Of a stretch of DNA of 64,000 nt, positions 8,949-17,385 are shown in pieces (the stretch's first letter is position 1; each line of letters begins with the position of its first letter). The position numbers and the translations under genes were made by a program. Under the pieces are notes generated by a model. That model had not been told where the DNA came from. It made no database searches and saw only the letters and a program-made list of their open reading frames with translations. This DNA comes from Amycolatopsis taiwanensis DSM 45107. Its GTDB lineage: Bacteria; Actinomycetota; Actinomycetes; Mycobacteriales; Pseudonocardiaceae. The stretch is from contig NZ_KI912600.1 of NCBI RefSeq assembly GCF_000519205.1, positions 153,073 to 217,072 on the forward strand, in the 5' to 3' direction.

Positions 8949-10020
8949 TTCTCAACACGCGGTCTCGCGGCGGAGGGTCGACCCACGTTCCTTACGCCGG
9001 AAACCGGTAACACTGTTCGTCGCGGCACTCGCCGTCGCGGGCGTCGCCACGTTGGTCATCGCCATGTGGCTCGGCGGCAACCTCAGCCAAGCCAGCGTCG
9101 ACGGACTGCTCATCGGCGGTACGAGCAGCTTCACGACCTGGGGGCTGCAGGCGTCCAAACTGGTGATGGAGGTGTCGTCGGTCGGAGTCGTCGGCATGCT
9201 GCTCACCCGTCTCCTGCTCCCGGACCAGGACGGGAAGCCGAGCCCCACCGCCCGCCGCTGTCTGCGGACCGCCAGCCAACTCGCAGTCGTCTGGGCCATC
9301 TCCACGTTCGCACTGTTCCTGTTCAACTGGTCCGACATGGCTGGGATGCCGGTGACCGATCTGCCGATCACGAAACTGTTCACCGACATCGGCGACACGT
9401 TTCCCGGCGTCGCGGACTTCGTCTCCAGCACCGCCGTGGCGGTGATGATCGCGGTGGGGCTCGCCGTCACCGATACGCGGCTGGGAGCGATGGTTCTGCT
9501 GCCGTTGGCCCTCTACAACCTCGTGCCGATGGCGTTGCAGGGGCACGCGTCGCATGGCACCGTCCTCAAATACAGCCTGCTCGTCCACGTCATCGTTGTG
9601 TCGCTGTGGGTTGGTGGCCTGGCCGCGCTTCTCATGCACGTGCGCAAAGAACCGGCGATGCTGGCCGTCGCGGTACCTCGATTCAGCACCGTCGCCCTTG
9701 GCTGCTATGTCCTCATCGCGGCCAGCGGCATCACCGCCTCCTGGTACCTGCTCGGATCGCTGCCCACGCTGTGGGGATCGCGGTACGGGGTGTTGGTGAT
9801 GCTCAAGGGGGCGGCCCTGATCGCGCTCGGAGTCTTCGGCTGGTGGCACCGCCGGCACACGGTGAGCCGGATCCGCACCGGCGAGGACGGCCGGGCACGC
9901 CGCGCGTTCATTCAACTCGCCGCGGCGGAGGTCTTCATCATGGTCATCGCCATAGCCCTCGCCGTCACGCTGTCACGCACCGCCTCCCCGGACACGATTG
10001 TCCTACACGGCAACCTATAA
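8935..10020 (+). CDS. copD: CopD-domain copper resistance/import membrane protein
   Basis: This 361-residue polytopic protein has about eight to nine membrane segments. The CopD domain is in the C-terminal half, around HGTVLKYSLLVHVIVVSLWVGGL, with conserved His residues in the membrane. CopD partners with CopC to move copper across the cytoplasmic membrane. ATG 8935 is preceded by CAGGAGGG and lies inside the end of copC. It completes a three-gene copper unit with the multicopper oxidase. A homologous CopZ-like gene lies far away at 58.7 kb. Confidence 0.88.
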   Translation: MALTSSQHAVSRRRVDPRSLRRKPVTLFVAALAVAGVATLVIAMWLGGNLSQASVDGLLIGGTSSFTTWGLQASKLVMEVSSVGVVGMLLTRLLLPDQDGKPSPTARRCLRTASQLAVVWAISTFALFLFNWSDMAGMPVTDLPITKLFTDIGDTFPGVADFVSSTAVAVMIAVGLAVTDTRLGAMVLLPLALYNLVPMALQGHASHGTVLKYSLLVHVIVVSLWVGGLAALLMHVRKEPAMLAVAVPRFSTVALGCYVLIAASGITASWYLLGSLPTLWGSRYGVLVMLKGAALIALGVFGWWHRRHTVSRIRTGEDGRARRAFIQLAAAEVFIMVIAIALAVTLSRTASPDTIVLHGNL

Positions 10021-10046
10021 ATCGCGGTCGGCCGGGCGCGCCGGCC

Positions 10047-10655
10047 TCAGCGGCGGGCGCGGCGCCACGCGAGGCCGAACAGGAACGCGCCCACGGCGGC
10101 GATCGCGAGTGATACGGCCGGCACGAGTAAGTCCGGGTCTCCGGCGGACGTGCCGGCCGTATCGCGCGCCGTGCCGTTCGCCGTGGTGGCCATCTCCGTG
10201 CCCGCCTCCTTGCCCGCGAGTTGGGCGTCCAGGCGTGCCACGAACTGTTTGATGATCCGGCCGCTCACCATCTCGATCAGCCCGGCGCCGAACTGGGCGA
10301 CCTTGCCGCCGAGGTCGAGGTCCGTGCGGACGGTGACCGCCGTGCCGCGCCCGGGGGCGCTGGTCATGGTCATCGTGATGAGGGCCTCGACATTGCCCTG
10401 ACCACCACGTTCCCGGCCCCGGCCACGGACCGACATCGTGTGCGCCTGGCCGTCGAGCGCGACCACCTCGGCCGCACCCTCGAACTTCAGCGATACCGGG
10501 CCGACCCTCACCGCGATCTCGCCCTCGTACGTGTCGCCGTCGCGACTACGCAGCGATGCGCCCGGAATGCAGGTGACGAGCCGTTCGATGTCGGTCAGCA
10601 CCGGCCACGCCTCATCGACGGGACGGTTGACCTGGAATCCGTTGACGAGCCGCAC
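10047..10655 (-). CDS. CoxG-like SRPBCC protein with C-terminal membrane anchor
   Basis: This is a 202-residue member of the carbon monoxide dehydrogenase subunit G family. A helix-grip SRPBCC fold covers about residues 1-145 (NGFQVNRPVDEAWPVLTDIERL at the start), followed by a flexible Ala/Thr/Gly linker and one hydrophobic helix with a WRRARR tail. CoxG proteins tether molybdenum hydroxylases to the membrane quinone pool. GTG 10655 is chosen because GGGAGG lies five bases upstream; a longer reading to 10721 would start inside the palindrome at 10714. It is divergent from the LLM/Mo-hydroxylase operon it presumably serves. Confidence 0.85.
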   Translation of the reverse strand: MRLVNGFQVNRPVDEAWPVLTDIERLVTCIPGASLRSRDGDTYEGEIAVRVGPVSLKFEGAAEVVALDGQAHTMSVRGRGRERGGQGNVEALITMTMTSAPGRGTAVTVRTDLDLGGKVAQFGAGLIEMVSGRIIKQFVARLDAQLAGKEAGTEMATTANGTARDTAGTSAGDPDLLVPAVSLAIAAVGAFLFGLAWRRARR

Positions 10656-10709
10656 GTGAGCCTCCCGATCCTGCGCGGGCGACCCGGCCGCGCCCGCCTC
10701 CTGAAGCCA

Positions 10710-10724
10710 GACCGTATACATTAC
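10710..10724 (-). promoter_or_regulatory. GTAATGTATAC motif, copy 2 (divergent promoter)
   Basis: The minus strand reads GTAATGTATACGGTC, 14 of 15 bases identical to 4168-4182. It lies 55 bases before the CoxG start and about 170 before the LLM start. It is a candidate operator for the GntR protein at 4095-4826, controlling both directions. The link is inferred from motif sharing. Confidence 0.45.
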
Positions 10725-10891
10725 CTAGATCAGTACGGCTTCGCGTTGCGCTCCTGATGGCGATGCCAATCGGTGTTGTGAGCGTGGGTAACACCAGCTA
10801 AAGGGCGCATTTGCCGGATCGGTCTCGTCGGGCTATCCAAAAGCCACCGGCTGAGATAAGATCGGATAAAGAATACACTTGGGAGGTTTCG

Positions 10892-11884
10892 TTGACGAGC
10901 AAGGGTGTCGGCCTGTTCCCGACCGAGCCGATCGGGGCAATGCGGGAGTACGTCCAGCTCGCCGAGAGCCTCGGCTACGACCACGTCTGGTTCGGTGACT
11001 CGCAGAACATCTGGCGGGAGTCCTCGACGGTCATGGGCGCGGCGGCGGTCGGGACCGAACGGGTCATTTTCGGCACCGGCGTGACCAACGCCGTGACGCG
11101 GCACCGTTCGCTGCTCGCCTCGCACTGGGCCACGCTCGCTGAATACACCGGCGGCCGGGTCGCGCTGGGCATCGGCACCGGCGACTCCTCCCTGCGCACG
11201 ATGGGTCTGAAGCCGCTCAAGCTCGCCGAACTGGAGCACGCCATCGAGGAACTGCGTGCGCTGTTCCGCGGCGAGAAGGTCAAGGAGGCCACCAGCGGCG
11301 CCGAGTTCCACCTCAACTACCTCGACGGCCCGGTGGACATCCCGATCTACATCGCCGGGTCCGCGCCGAAGATTCTGGAGATGTCCGGCCGCGTCGCCGA
11401 CGGTGTGATCGTGCTGGTCGGCACCGCGCCGCAGTTCATCGAGGGCGCGTTGCGCCGCATCGAAGCCGGGGCCAAGGCCAGTGGCCGCACGCTCAAGGAC
11501 CTGCACATCGTGCTGTGGACGCCGACCGCGATCCACGAGGACCCCGAGGAGGCCCGCGACCTGGTGCGCGCGCACGTCTCGCGCGTCGTGATCCGCCCGC
11601 TGCCCGCCGAGATCGATCCGGCCCTCCAGGCCGCCGTGGACCGTATCCGCGAGAACTACGACTACTACCACCACATGGACACCGAGGCCGACCATGCCGA
11701 CCTGGTGCCCGACGGCCTGGTCGACCTGTTCGCGCTGGCCGGCACGCCCGACGAGTGCCGCGAGCGGGTCCGCGCGATCTCCGCGATGGGGGTGGACCAG
11801 ATTTCCATCGTCCCGTTCGTGCGCCCCGGCCAGAGCAGGGCGGACACCATCCGCGCGTTCGCCGAGATCATGGACTCCCTGTGA
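10892..11884 (+). CDS. LLM-class flavin- or F420-dependent oxidoreductase
   Basis: This 330-residue TIM-barrel protein of the luciferase-like/F420 methylene-H4MPT reductase (Mer) family contains GYDHVWFGDSQ, GTGVTNAVTRHRSLLASHWATLAE and RVALGIGTGDSS blocks typical of that family. It could use FMN plus O2 as a monooxygenase or F420H2 as a reductase. TTG 10892 is chosen because GGGAGG stands eight bases before it; upstream in-frame codons lack family similarity. It heads an operon with a small membrane protein and the first molybdenum hydroxylase. A role in opening or reducing the hydroxylated ring is plausible but unproven. Confidence 0.85.
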   Translation: MTSKGVGLFPTEPIGAMREYVQLAESLGYDHVWFGDSQNIWRESSTVMGAAAVGTERVIFGTGVTNAVTRHRSLLASHWATLAEYTGGRVALGIGTGDSSLRTMGLKPLKLAELEHAIEELRALFRGEKVKEATSGAEFHLNYLDGPVDIPIYIAGSAPKILEMSGRVADGVIVLVGTAPQFIEGALRRIEAGAKASGRTLKDLHIVLWTPTAIHEDPEEARDLVRAHVSRVVIRPLPAEIDPALQAAVDRIRENYDYYHHMDTEADHADLVPDGLVDLFALAGTPDECRERVRAISAMGVDQISIVPFVRPGQSRADTIRAFAEIMDSL

Positions 11885-12150
11885 TGGGGGCGGACCCCGC
11901 CGACTTCCCCCAGCCCGGCGAGGACCGGCCAGGAGCTCCCCCCGCGCTCAAGCGGACTCCCCGCGATCCCGCGCGGGTGTCCAGTGTGGACACCGCGCCG
12001 GACACCGCTCCGGTGGCCGCCGCCGTGTCGCATACCGCGGCACCGGCGGGTTTTGTGGCCAGGTTGCTGCGGTCTCCCGGCGTGCTGGCCGGGGTCGTGC
12101 TCGCGGCCGCCGCGGCCGGTGTGGGACTGGCCGGACGCCGAGAGAGGTGA
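11884..12150 (+). CDS. Small tail-anchored protein of unknown function
   Basis: This 88-residue protein is translationally coupled to the LLM gene (TGATG overlap at 11882-11886). The first half is Pro/Ala/Asp-rich and likely disordered. Residues about 60-82 form one hydrophobic helix (GVLAGVVLAAAAAGVGLAG) ending in GRRER. The layout, linker then helix then basic tail, copies the end of the CoxG-like protein across the divergent promoter. I do not recognise a family. It may anchor the LLM enzyme or the hydroxylase to the membrane (inference). Confidence 0.6.
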   Translation: MGADPADFPQPGEDRPGAPPALKRTPRDPARVSSVDTAPDTAPVAAAVSHTAAPAGFVARLLRSPGVLAGVVLAAAAAGVGLAGRRER

Positions 12151-12155
12151 GTGGG

Positions 12156-14486
12156 GTGGCTGAACGCAGTGGCAGTGGCCGCCCGGTCGGTTCGCCCGTG
12201 CTACGGCGCGAGGACGACCGGTTGCTCGACGGCCGGGGGGCGTTCCTGGCCGACCGGGCGCACGGTGCGCTGCACGTCGTGTTCGTGCGGTCGGAGGTCG
12301 CGCACGGCGACGTGCTGACGGTGGAAACCGAGGCGGCACAACGGGTTCCAGGTGTCGTCGCGGTGCTCACCGCGTCCGATCTCGGACTTGCCGCCGGGCA
12401 CATCGCTGGGCTGCACAGTCCCGATCCGGTGTTCTCGGCCGCTACCGCGTTCACGATGGCGGACCAGTTCCTCGATGTGATGGCGCGTGAACGCGTGCAC
12501 TACGTCGGACAGATCGTCGCCGCGATCGTCGCCGTGGACCGCTACGTCGGTGAGGACGCGGCCGAACTGGTCGAGGTCGGCTACGAGCGCAGGCCGGCCG
12601 TCGTCGAACCGGAGGCCGCGCTCGCACCCGGCGCTGCGGTGCTGCACCCGCACCTGGACGGCAACGAGGCCGCCTCGATCGAGTTTTCCTTTGGTGAGCC
12701 GGAAAAGCTGCGGGCCGGTGCGGCCGTGACGGTCACCGACACCTACCGGATCGGGCGGCACGGCGCGGTCCCGCTGGAATGCCGTGGTGTGCTGGCGCGG
12801 GTGGACGCGCTCGGCGGATCGCTCGACATCTGGACCTCGACGCAGATCCCGCACATGGTGCGGCGCGGGATCTGCGAGGCGACCGGCTGGCCCGCCGGCG
12901 ATGTCCGCGTGCACGTTCCCGACGTGGGCGGCGGTTTCGGCACGAAGGCAAACGTGTATCCGGAAGAGATCCTGATTCCGGCGATGGCCAAGCTGCTCGG
13001 CCGCGATCTGGTGTGGATCGAAGACCGTCAGGAGCACCTGACGGCTGCCGCGCAGGGGCGTGACCAGGTGCACCGGTGCTCGCTGTCAGTGGATGCCGAG
13101 GGCCGGATTCTGGCTCTGGAAGACGATTTCTTGGTCAACACCGGCGCCGGGAGCCTGTGGGTCGCCGGTATCGTCGCCAACACGGCGATCCATCTTCTCG
13201 GCCCGTACCGGCTGCCCGCCGCGCACATCCACGGCCGCGCCGTGTTCACCAACAAGAGCACGGTCGCGCAGTACCGCGGTGCAGGGCGGCCGGAGGCGTC
13301 GTTCGTGCTGGAGCGATCCCTCGACGCGGCCGCGCGTGAACTCGGCCTCACACCGGTCGAGATCCGCCGCCGCAACCTGCTCACCGCGGAGGATATGCCT
13401 TACGGCAGGCCGATTCCTTACCGCGATGGCGTGCCGATCCGCTACGACGGCGGCGACTACCGGCGGTGCCTCGACGAGGCCGTGGACATGCTGCCCGAAT
13501 CGGCGGTGGACGAGGTGCGCCGCGAGCATCCGGAGCTGCTGATCGGGCACGGCGTCGGCTGCTATATCGAGGCGACCGGCCGCGGCCCGTACGAGGCGGC
13601 GCGGCTGGAACTCGCGCAGGACGGCCGGATCGAGGTCATGACCGGCGCCGCGTCCGCGGGCCAGGGGCACGAGACCGCGTTCGCGCAGGTCGCCGCCGAC
13701 CGGCTGGACATCGAGATGGACGCCGTGTCCGTGCTGCGGACGGACACCGCGACCCTGCCGCACGGCGTCGGCAGTTTCGCGAGCCGGTCGGCGGTGTTGG
13801 CCGGCAACGCGATCGTGACCGTGGCCGACGATCTCGTCGAGGCGGGACGGCGGCGGTTCGCCGACGCGTACGGCTGCGATGCGGCCGGGATCTCTTACTG
13901 CGCCGGGGTTTTCACCGCGCCCGATGACCGCACGGCGACGTGGGCCGATCTCGCCAAGCTCACCGCGCCGGGTCAGCCGCTGGAGGGATCACCCGCGTTG
14001 CAGGCGGCTGGGACCTACCGGTGCGAGACGGTGACGTGGACGATGGGCGTGCACGCCGTGATCGTCGGTGTCCACCCGGGCAGCGGTGTGGTGCGGGTGC
14101 TGCGGTACGCGGTCGCTCACGAGGGCGGAGTCGAGATCAATCCGTTGATTGTGGACGGTCAGGTGCTCGGCGGTGTCGCGCAGGGCATCGGTGGCGCGCT
14201 GTACGAGGAGTTCTGTTACTCGGACGAGGGAGAACCGACCTCGACGACGTTCGCGGCCTACGGCCTGCCCGGCACCTGTGAGGTGCCGGAGGTGCGGGTG
14301 CGGCATCTCGGGGTCGCCACGGCCAATCCACTCGGGGTGCGCGGCGCGGGGGAGAGTGGCACGATCGCGGCCGGCCCGGCGATCGCCGCGGCGGTGGATG
14401 ACGCGGTGGGCACCCGGATCGTGGCGACACCCATCGCGCCCCGCGTGGTGCGGGCCGCCGTCGCTGGGGAAGAGGGGGCGGCGTGA
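12156..14486 (+). CDS. Molybdenum hydroxylase large subunit (xanthine dehydrogenase family), set 1
   Basis: This is a 776-residue molybdopterin-cytosine-dinucleotide-type large subunit. It has the Ald_Xan_dh N-terminal domain (about 15-125) followed by the Mo-binding domains. The active-site loop reads QYRGAGRPEA near residue 371, not the CSFR loop of true form I CO dehydrogenase. The catalytic Glu is in GAGESG near residue 733. Such enzymes hydroxylate an N-heterocycle or aldehyde with water-derived oxygen. GTG 12156 with GAGAGG upstream is preferred; GTG 12147 overlapping the previous stop is possible. FAD and 2Fe-2S subunits follow in the order large, medium, small. Confidence 0.93.
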   Translation: MAERSGSGRPVGSPVLRREDDRLLDGRGAFLADRAHGALHVVFVRSEVAHGDVLTVETEAAQRVPGVVAVLTASDLGLAAGHIAGLHSPDPVFSAATAFTMADQFLDVMARERVHYVGQIVAAIVAVDRYVGEDAAELVEVGYERRPAVVEPEAALAPGAAVLHPHLDGNEAASIEFSFGEPEKLRAGAAVTVTDTYRIGRHGAVPLECRGVLARVDALGGSLDIWTSTQIPHMVRRGICEATGWPAGDVRVHVPDVGGGFGTKANVYPEEILIPAMAKLLGRDLVWIEDRQEHLTAAAQGRDQVHRCSLSVDAEGRILALEDDFLVNTGAGSLWVAGIVANTAIHLLGPYRLPAAHIHGRAVFTNKSTVAQYRGAGRPEASFVLERSLDAAARELGLTPVEIRRRNLLTAEDMPYGRPIPYRDGVPIRYDGGDYRRCLDEAVDMLPESAVDEVRREHPELLIGHGVGCYIEATGRGPYEAARLELAQDGRIEVMTGAASAGQGHETAFAQVAADRLDIEMDAVSVLRTDTATLPHGVGSFASRSAVLAGNAIVTVADDLVEAGRRRFADAYGCDAAGISYCAGVFTAPDDRTATWADLAKLTAPGQPLEGSPALQAAGTYRCETVTWTMGVHAVIVGVHPGSGVVRVLRYAVAHEGGVEINPLIVDGQVLGGVAQGIGGALYEEFCYSDEGEPTSTTFAAYGLPGTCEVPEVRVRHLGVATANPLGVRGAGESGTIAAGPAIAAAVDDAVGTRIVATPIAPRVVRAAVAGEEGAA

Positions 14487-15358
14487 AACCACCCGCGTTC
14501 GACTACGTGCGGGCGTCCTCGGTCGCCGAGGTGCTGGACCTGCTGGCCGACGAGGAGGACGTGAAGATCCTCGCGGGCGGGCAGAGCCTGCTCACCATGA
14601 TGAACCTGCGCCTGGCGCGTCCGCGCCTGCTCGTGGACATCATGGATCTCGCGGAGCTGGCCAGAACGTTCGACGACGAGGACTCGATGCTGCTCGGCGC
14701 GCTCGTGCGCCAGCGCACCATCGAGACCGACCCGCTGCTCGGGCACCGGCTGCCGCTCGCGGCCGAGGCGATCCGCCATACCGGTCACGTCGCGATCCGG
14801 AACCGGGGCACGATCGGTGGCACCCTCGCGCACGCCGACCCCTCCGGCGAGCTACCGCTGATCGCGCTCGTCGCGGGCGCGACGCTGTACCTGGAGTCGC
14901 GCGAGCGAGGTCGCCGCGAGGTCGCGGCCGACGACTTTTTCCTCAGCTACTACACCGCCGACGTCGAGCCGGACGAGATGGTGACGTGGGTGCGAATGCC
15001 CGCATCGGCGCCGAACCAGGGGTGGGGTTTCGTCGAACACGCGCAGCGGCACGGTGAGTACGGCATCGCCGGTGCCGCCACTCTGGTCACTGTGGACAGT
15101 GACGGCGCCGTGACGGCCGTCCGGGCGGGGCTGCTGCACGCCGCCGACCGGCCGCTGTTGGTCAGCGTGGACGACGACGTCGTCGGGCGGAACCCGGACG
15201 AGCAAGCGTGGCGGCGTGTTGCACGCGAATGGGTGCGGGCCGCGGAACCGGTCGAAGATGCCGACTACGTCCGGGAGGTCGCGGCCGACGCCTTGGGCAC
15301 CAGCCTGTGGCAGGCGCACCGCCGGGCCCAGGCACCGGAGGGAGCGGGTGATGAGTGA
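14483..15358 (+). CDS. Molybdenum hydroxylase FAD-binding subunit, set 1
   Basis: This 291-residue medium subunit is of the CoxM/HcrB type. The FAD pyrophosphate-binding segment KILAGGQSLLTMMNLRLA lies at about 31-48 and the second flavin motif TIGGTLAHADPSGELP at about 111-126. A CO_deh_flav_C domain completes the protein. It passes electrons from the iron-sulfur subunit to the final acceptor. The GTG start overlaps the stop of the large subunit (GTGA), so the two are translated together. Confidence 0.94.
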   Translation: MKPPAFDYVRASSVAEVLDLLADEEDVKILAGGQSLLTMMNLRLARPRLLVDIMDLAELARTFDDEDSMLLGALVRQRTIETDPLLGHRLPLAAEAIRHTGHVAIRNRGTIGGTLAHADPSGELPLIALVAGATLYLESRERGRREVAADDFFLSYYTADVEPDEMVTWVRMPASAPNQGWGFVEHAQRHGEYGIAGAATLVTVDSDGAVTAVRAGLLHAADRPLLVSVDDDVVGRNPDEQAWRRVAREWVRAAEPVEDADYVREVAADALGTSLWQAHRRAQAPEGAGDE

Positions 15359-15854
15359 CCGGAGGATCAGGGTCGTCGTCAACGGCCAGGCCGTCGAGGC
15401 GGTCGTACCGGCGCGGCTCACGCTCGCCGACTTCCTGCGTGACCACTTAGGACTGACCGGGACGCATCTCGGCTGCGAGCACGGTGTGTGTGGTGCGTGC
15501 ACGGTGCTGCTGGACGACCGCAGCGCCCGCGCATGCATCACGCTCGCCGTACAGGCCGACGGCGCCGAGGTGACGACGGTCGAGGGCCTGCGCGGCCGTG
15601 AGCTGACGACGCGCCTGCGATCGGCGATGAGCAGGAATCATGGACTGCAGTGTGGTTTCTGCACACCGGGTTTCCTGGTCAGCGCAACCGAACTGCTGCA
15701 GGAAGAGACCCGTCCCAAGCCTCTTGACGCCGAGTGTGTCCGCGAAGCGTTGTCCGGCAACACCTGCCGATGCACCGGATACCAGGGCATCGTGCGAGCC
15801 GTCCTCGAGGTCGGCAACGAGATCGACGACCACGCGGCCGACGGTAGCGATTAG
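15351..15854 (+). CDS. Molybdenum hydroxylase 2Fe-2S subunit, set 1
   Basis: This 167-residue small subunit has two [2Fe-2S] clusters. The plant-ferredoxin-type cluster ligands are in GCEHGVCGACTVLLD, and the second cluster ligands are in CGFCTPG and CRCTGYQGI. The ATG has GGAGGGAG upstream and overlaps the FAD subunit gene by eight bases. It carries electrons from Mo to FAD. Its stop codon overlaps that of the convergent MFS gene by three bases, so transcription from the two sides must collide or end inside coding sequence. Confidence 0.94.
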   Translation: MSDRRIRVVVNGQAVEAVVPARLTLADFLRDHLGLTGTHLGCEHGVCGACTVLLDDRSARACITLAVQADGAEVTTVEGLRGRELTTRLRSAMSRNHGLQCGFCTPGFLVSATELLQEETRPKPLDAECVREALSGNTCRCTGYQGIVRAVLEVGNEIDDHAADGSD

Positions 15855-17206
15855 ACCTCGGCGAACTCGGTGTCGCGGGTTTCCGGTCCGAGTATGGCGC
15901 CGATCACGGTCAGCACGCCACTGAGCACGATCAGCGGCACCGGCGTGTAGGCGTAGGGCATGACCGACGACAGCCCGAGCATGTAGAAGCTGTAGCACGA
16001 CGGGATGATCAACGAGAAGCTGTAGGCGATGCCGTACCCCGACGCGCGCACACGGGTCGGGAATGCCTCCAGCAGGTACACGGTCGCGATGCCGTAAGGA
16101 GAAACCCCGATCACCAGGGCCACCGTGTAGAGCACCATGGCCAGCACGAAGTTGCCGCCGCCGTCCAAAATAGACACGGCCAGCAGGAACATCACCGCGG
16201 ACACCGTCCCGGTGCTGGCACCGGCGATGATCAGTACCTTCCGTCTGCCGTAGCGCTGCCCGAGGTGGCCGAGCCAGAGGTACCCGGCGAACAGCACCGC
16301 GTTGGAGAAAAGCAGGGCGGCGGTGACCGCACCCGGATCCTGTTTCAGGGAATTGATCAACAGCGACGAAGTGGGCGAGATGATGGCCTGCACGGCGAAC
16401 CACAGCCCGCTCATCAGCACGAACGCCTGCACCAGGCGCCGCGCGTTGGTTCCTCGCCCGAGTTCCCGGATCGGCTGCCGCCGCTTGGCCGGCTCGCTCG
16501 AGGCCTGCCACACCTTTGATTCCTCGATCGACCGGTAGAAGTACCAGAAGAACGCAAGCCCCAGGATCCCGCCGACCACGAACGGAATCCGCCAGCCCCA
16601 CACGCTGTAGGCCGAGCCGGGCCCGGCCTTCGGTAACCAGGCGAGCAGCGGGAGCGTCACCACTGAGATCGCGATGTATCCCACCGGATAGGCCGCCGCG
16701 ACGAAGGCGCCCACGATTCCCCTTCGCGACTTCGGACAGGCTTCGAGCGCCAGCGGGTTCGCGCTCGTGTATTCCCCGCCCATGAAGACGCCGCCGATCA
16801 GGCGCAGGGCCATCAGACAGCCCAGGCCCGCCCATCCCCACGTCGCATAGCCGGGCAGCGCGGCCATGAGCATCGTCGCGACCGTGAACCCGGCGACCGC
16901 GATCAGGGTCGACCTGCGCCGCCCGATCTTGTCCGACAGCGATCCGAAGATGGCCGACCCGATCGGCCGTCCGATGAGCGTGACCGCGAAGGTCACGTAG
17001 AACAGCGTTGATTCCAGGGTGGGCGAGATCGAGGTCGGCTGGAAGTAGTGGATGGCCGGCGCGAGCGCGACCACGGGCAGGTAGATGTCGAAGTAGTCCA
17101 CGCCGAAGCCGAGGAACGCGGCGCGTGCCGCCCGCTTGGCCGATGGTGGCATCGCTTCCGTATCGCCTGCGTGCCGGCGGCCCGCAGCGGAGGTGTGAAC
17201 GTTCAT
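15851..17206 (-). CDS. MFS transporter, metabolite:H+ symporter type
   Basis: This 451-residue carrier has 12 predicted membrane helices and sits in the cytoplasmic membrane. The loop motif FGSLSDKIGRRRSTL between helices 2 and 3 is repeated in degenerate form as LGHLGQRYGRRKVL. LIGGVFMGGEYTSANPLALE and the late VYLLEAFPTRVRASGYGIAYS resemble the MHS/sugar-porter branch used for organic acids and aromatic compounds. It lies between two molybdenum hydroxylase operons on the opposite strand, so it is probably a second uptake route for the same substrate class. Its promoter shares the intergenic space with the operator at 17301-17333. Confidence 0.9.
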   Translation of the reverse strand: MNVHTSAAGRRHAGDTEAMPPSAKRAARAAFLGFGVDYFDIYLPVVALAPAIHYFQPTSISPTLESTLFYVTFAVTLIGRPIGSAIFGSLSDKIGRRRSTLIAVAGFTVATMLMAALPGYATWGWAGLGCLMALRLIGGVFMGGEYTSANPLALEACPKSRRGIVGAFVAAAYPVGYIAISVVTLPLLAWLPKAGPGSAYSVWGWRIPFVVGGILGLAFFWYFYRSIEESKVWQASSEPAKRRQPIRELGRGTNARRLVQAFVLMSGLWFAVQAIISPTSSLLINSLKQDPGAVTAALLFSNAVLFAGYLWLGHLGQRYGRRKVLIIAGASTGTVSAVMFLLAVSILDGGGNFVLAMVLYTVALVIGVSPYGIATVYLLEAFPTRVRASGYGIAYSFSLIIPSCYSFYMLGLSSVMPYAYTPVPLIVLSGVLTVIGAILGPETRDTEFAEV

Positions 17207-17300
17207 GGCCAGGCGCTCCCGTCAACATTGAGGTGAAACTTCAGGCCCGTACGTGCACAAGCGCTCCCGCTGAGCGAACCACGTCCCACGGTTGCGTCGG

Positions 17301-17333
17301 GAGCATATGGAATTCTATATTCAGAATATGCTC
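17301..17333. promoter_or_regulatory. Nested palindromes containing shared motif, copy 1
   Basis: GAGCATAT at 17301-17308 mirrors ATATGCTC at 17326-17333, and ATATTC-A-GAATAT is centred at 17323. Inside lies GAATTCTAT-N3-CAG-N-AT (17310-17327). The same spaced string occurs at 21785-21802 before the second LLM gene. It sits between the MFS gene and the second molybdenum hydroxylase operon. It is a candidate operator of the GntR regulator at 21039. Confidence 0.55.
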
Positions 17334-17385
17334 GGTGCCGCGACCTCTTGTCAAGGTCGGCAACCCACCCGTCTCGGGAGGCGAC

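Noticed and set aside
10047-15854. Carbon monoxide dehydrogenase (coxGLMS) for CO oxidation
   Set aside because: The order and CoxG look similar, but the large subunits lack the CSFR-type loop of true form I CoxL. QYRGAGR/PYRGVAR loops belong to other Mo hydroxylases.
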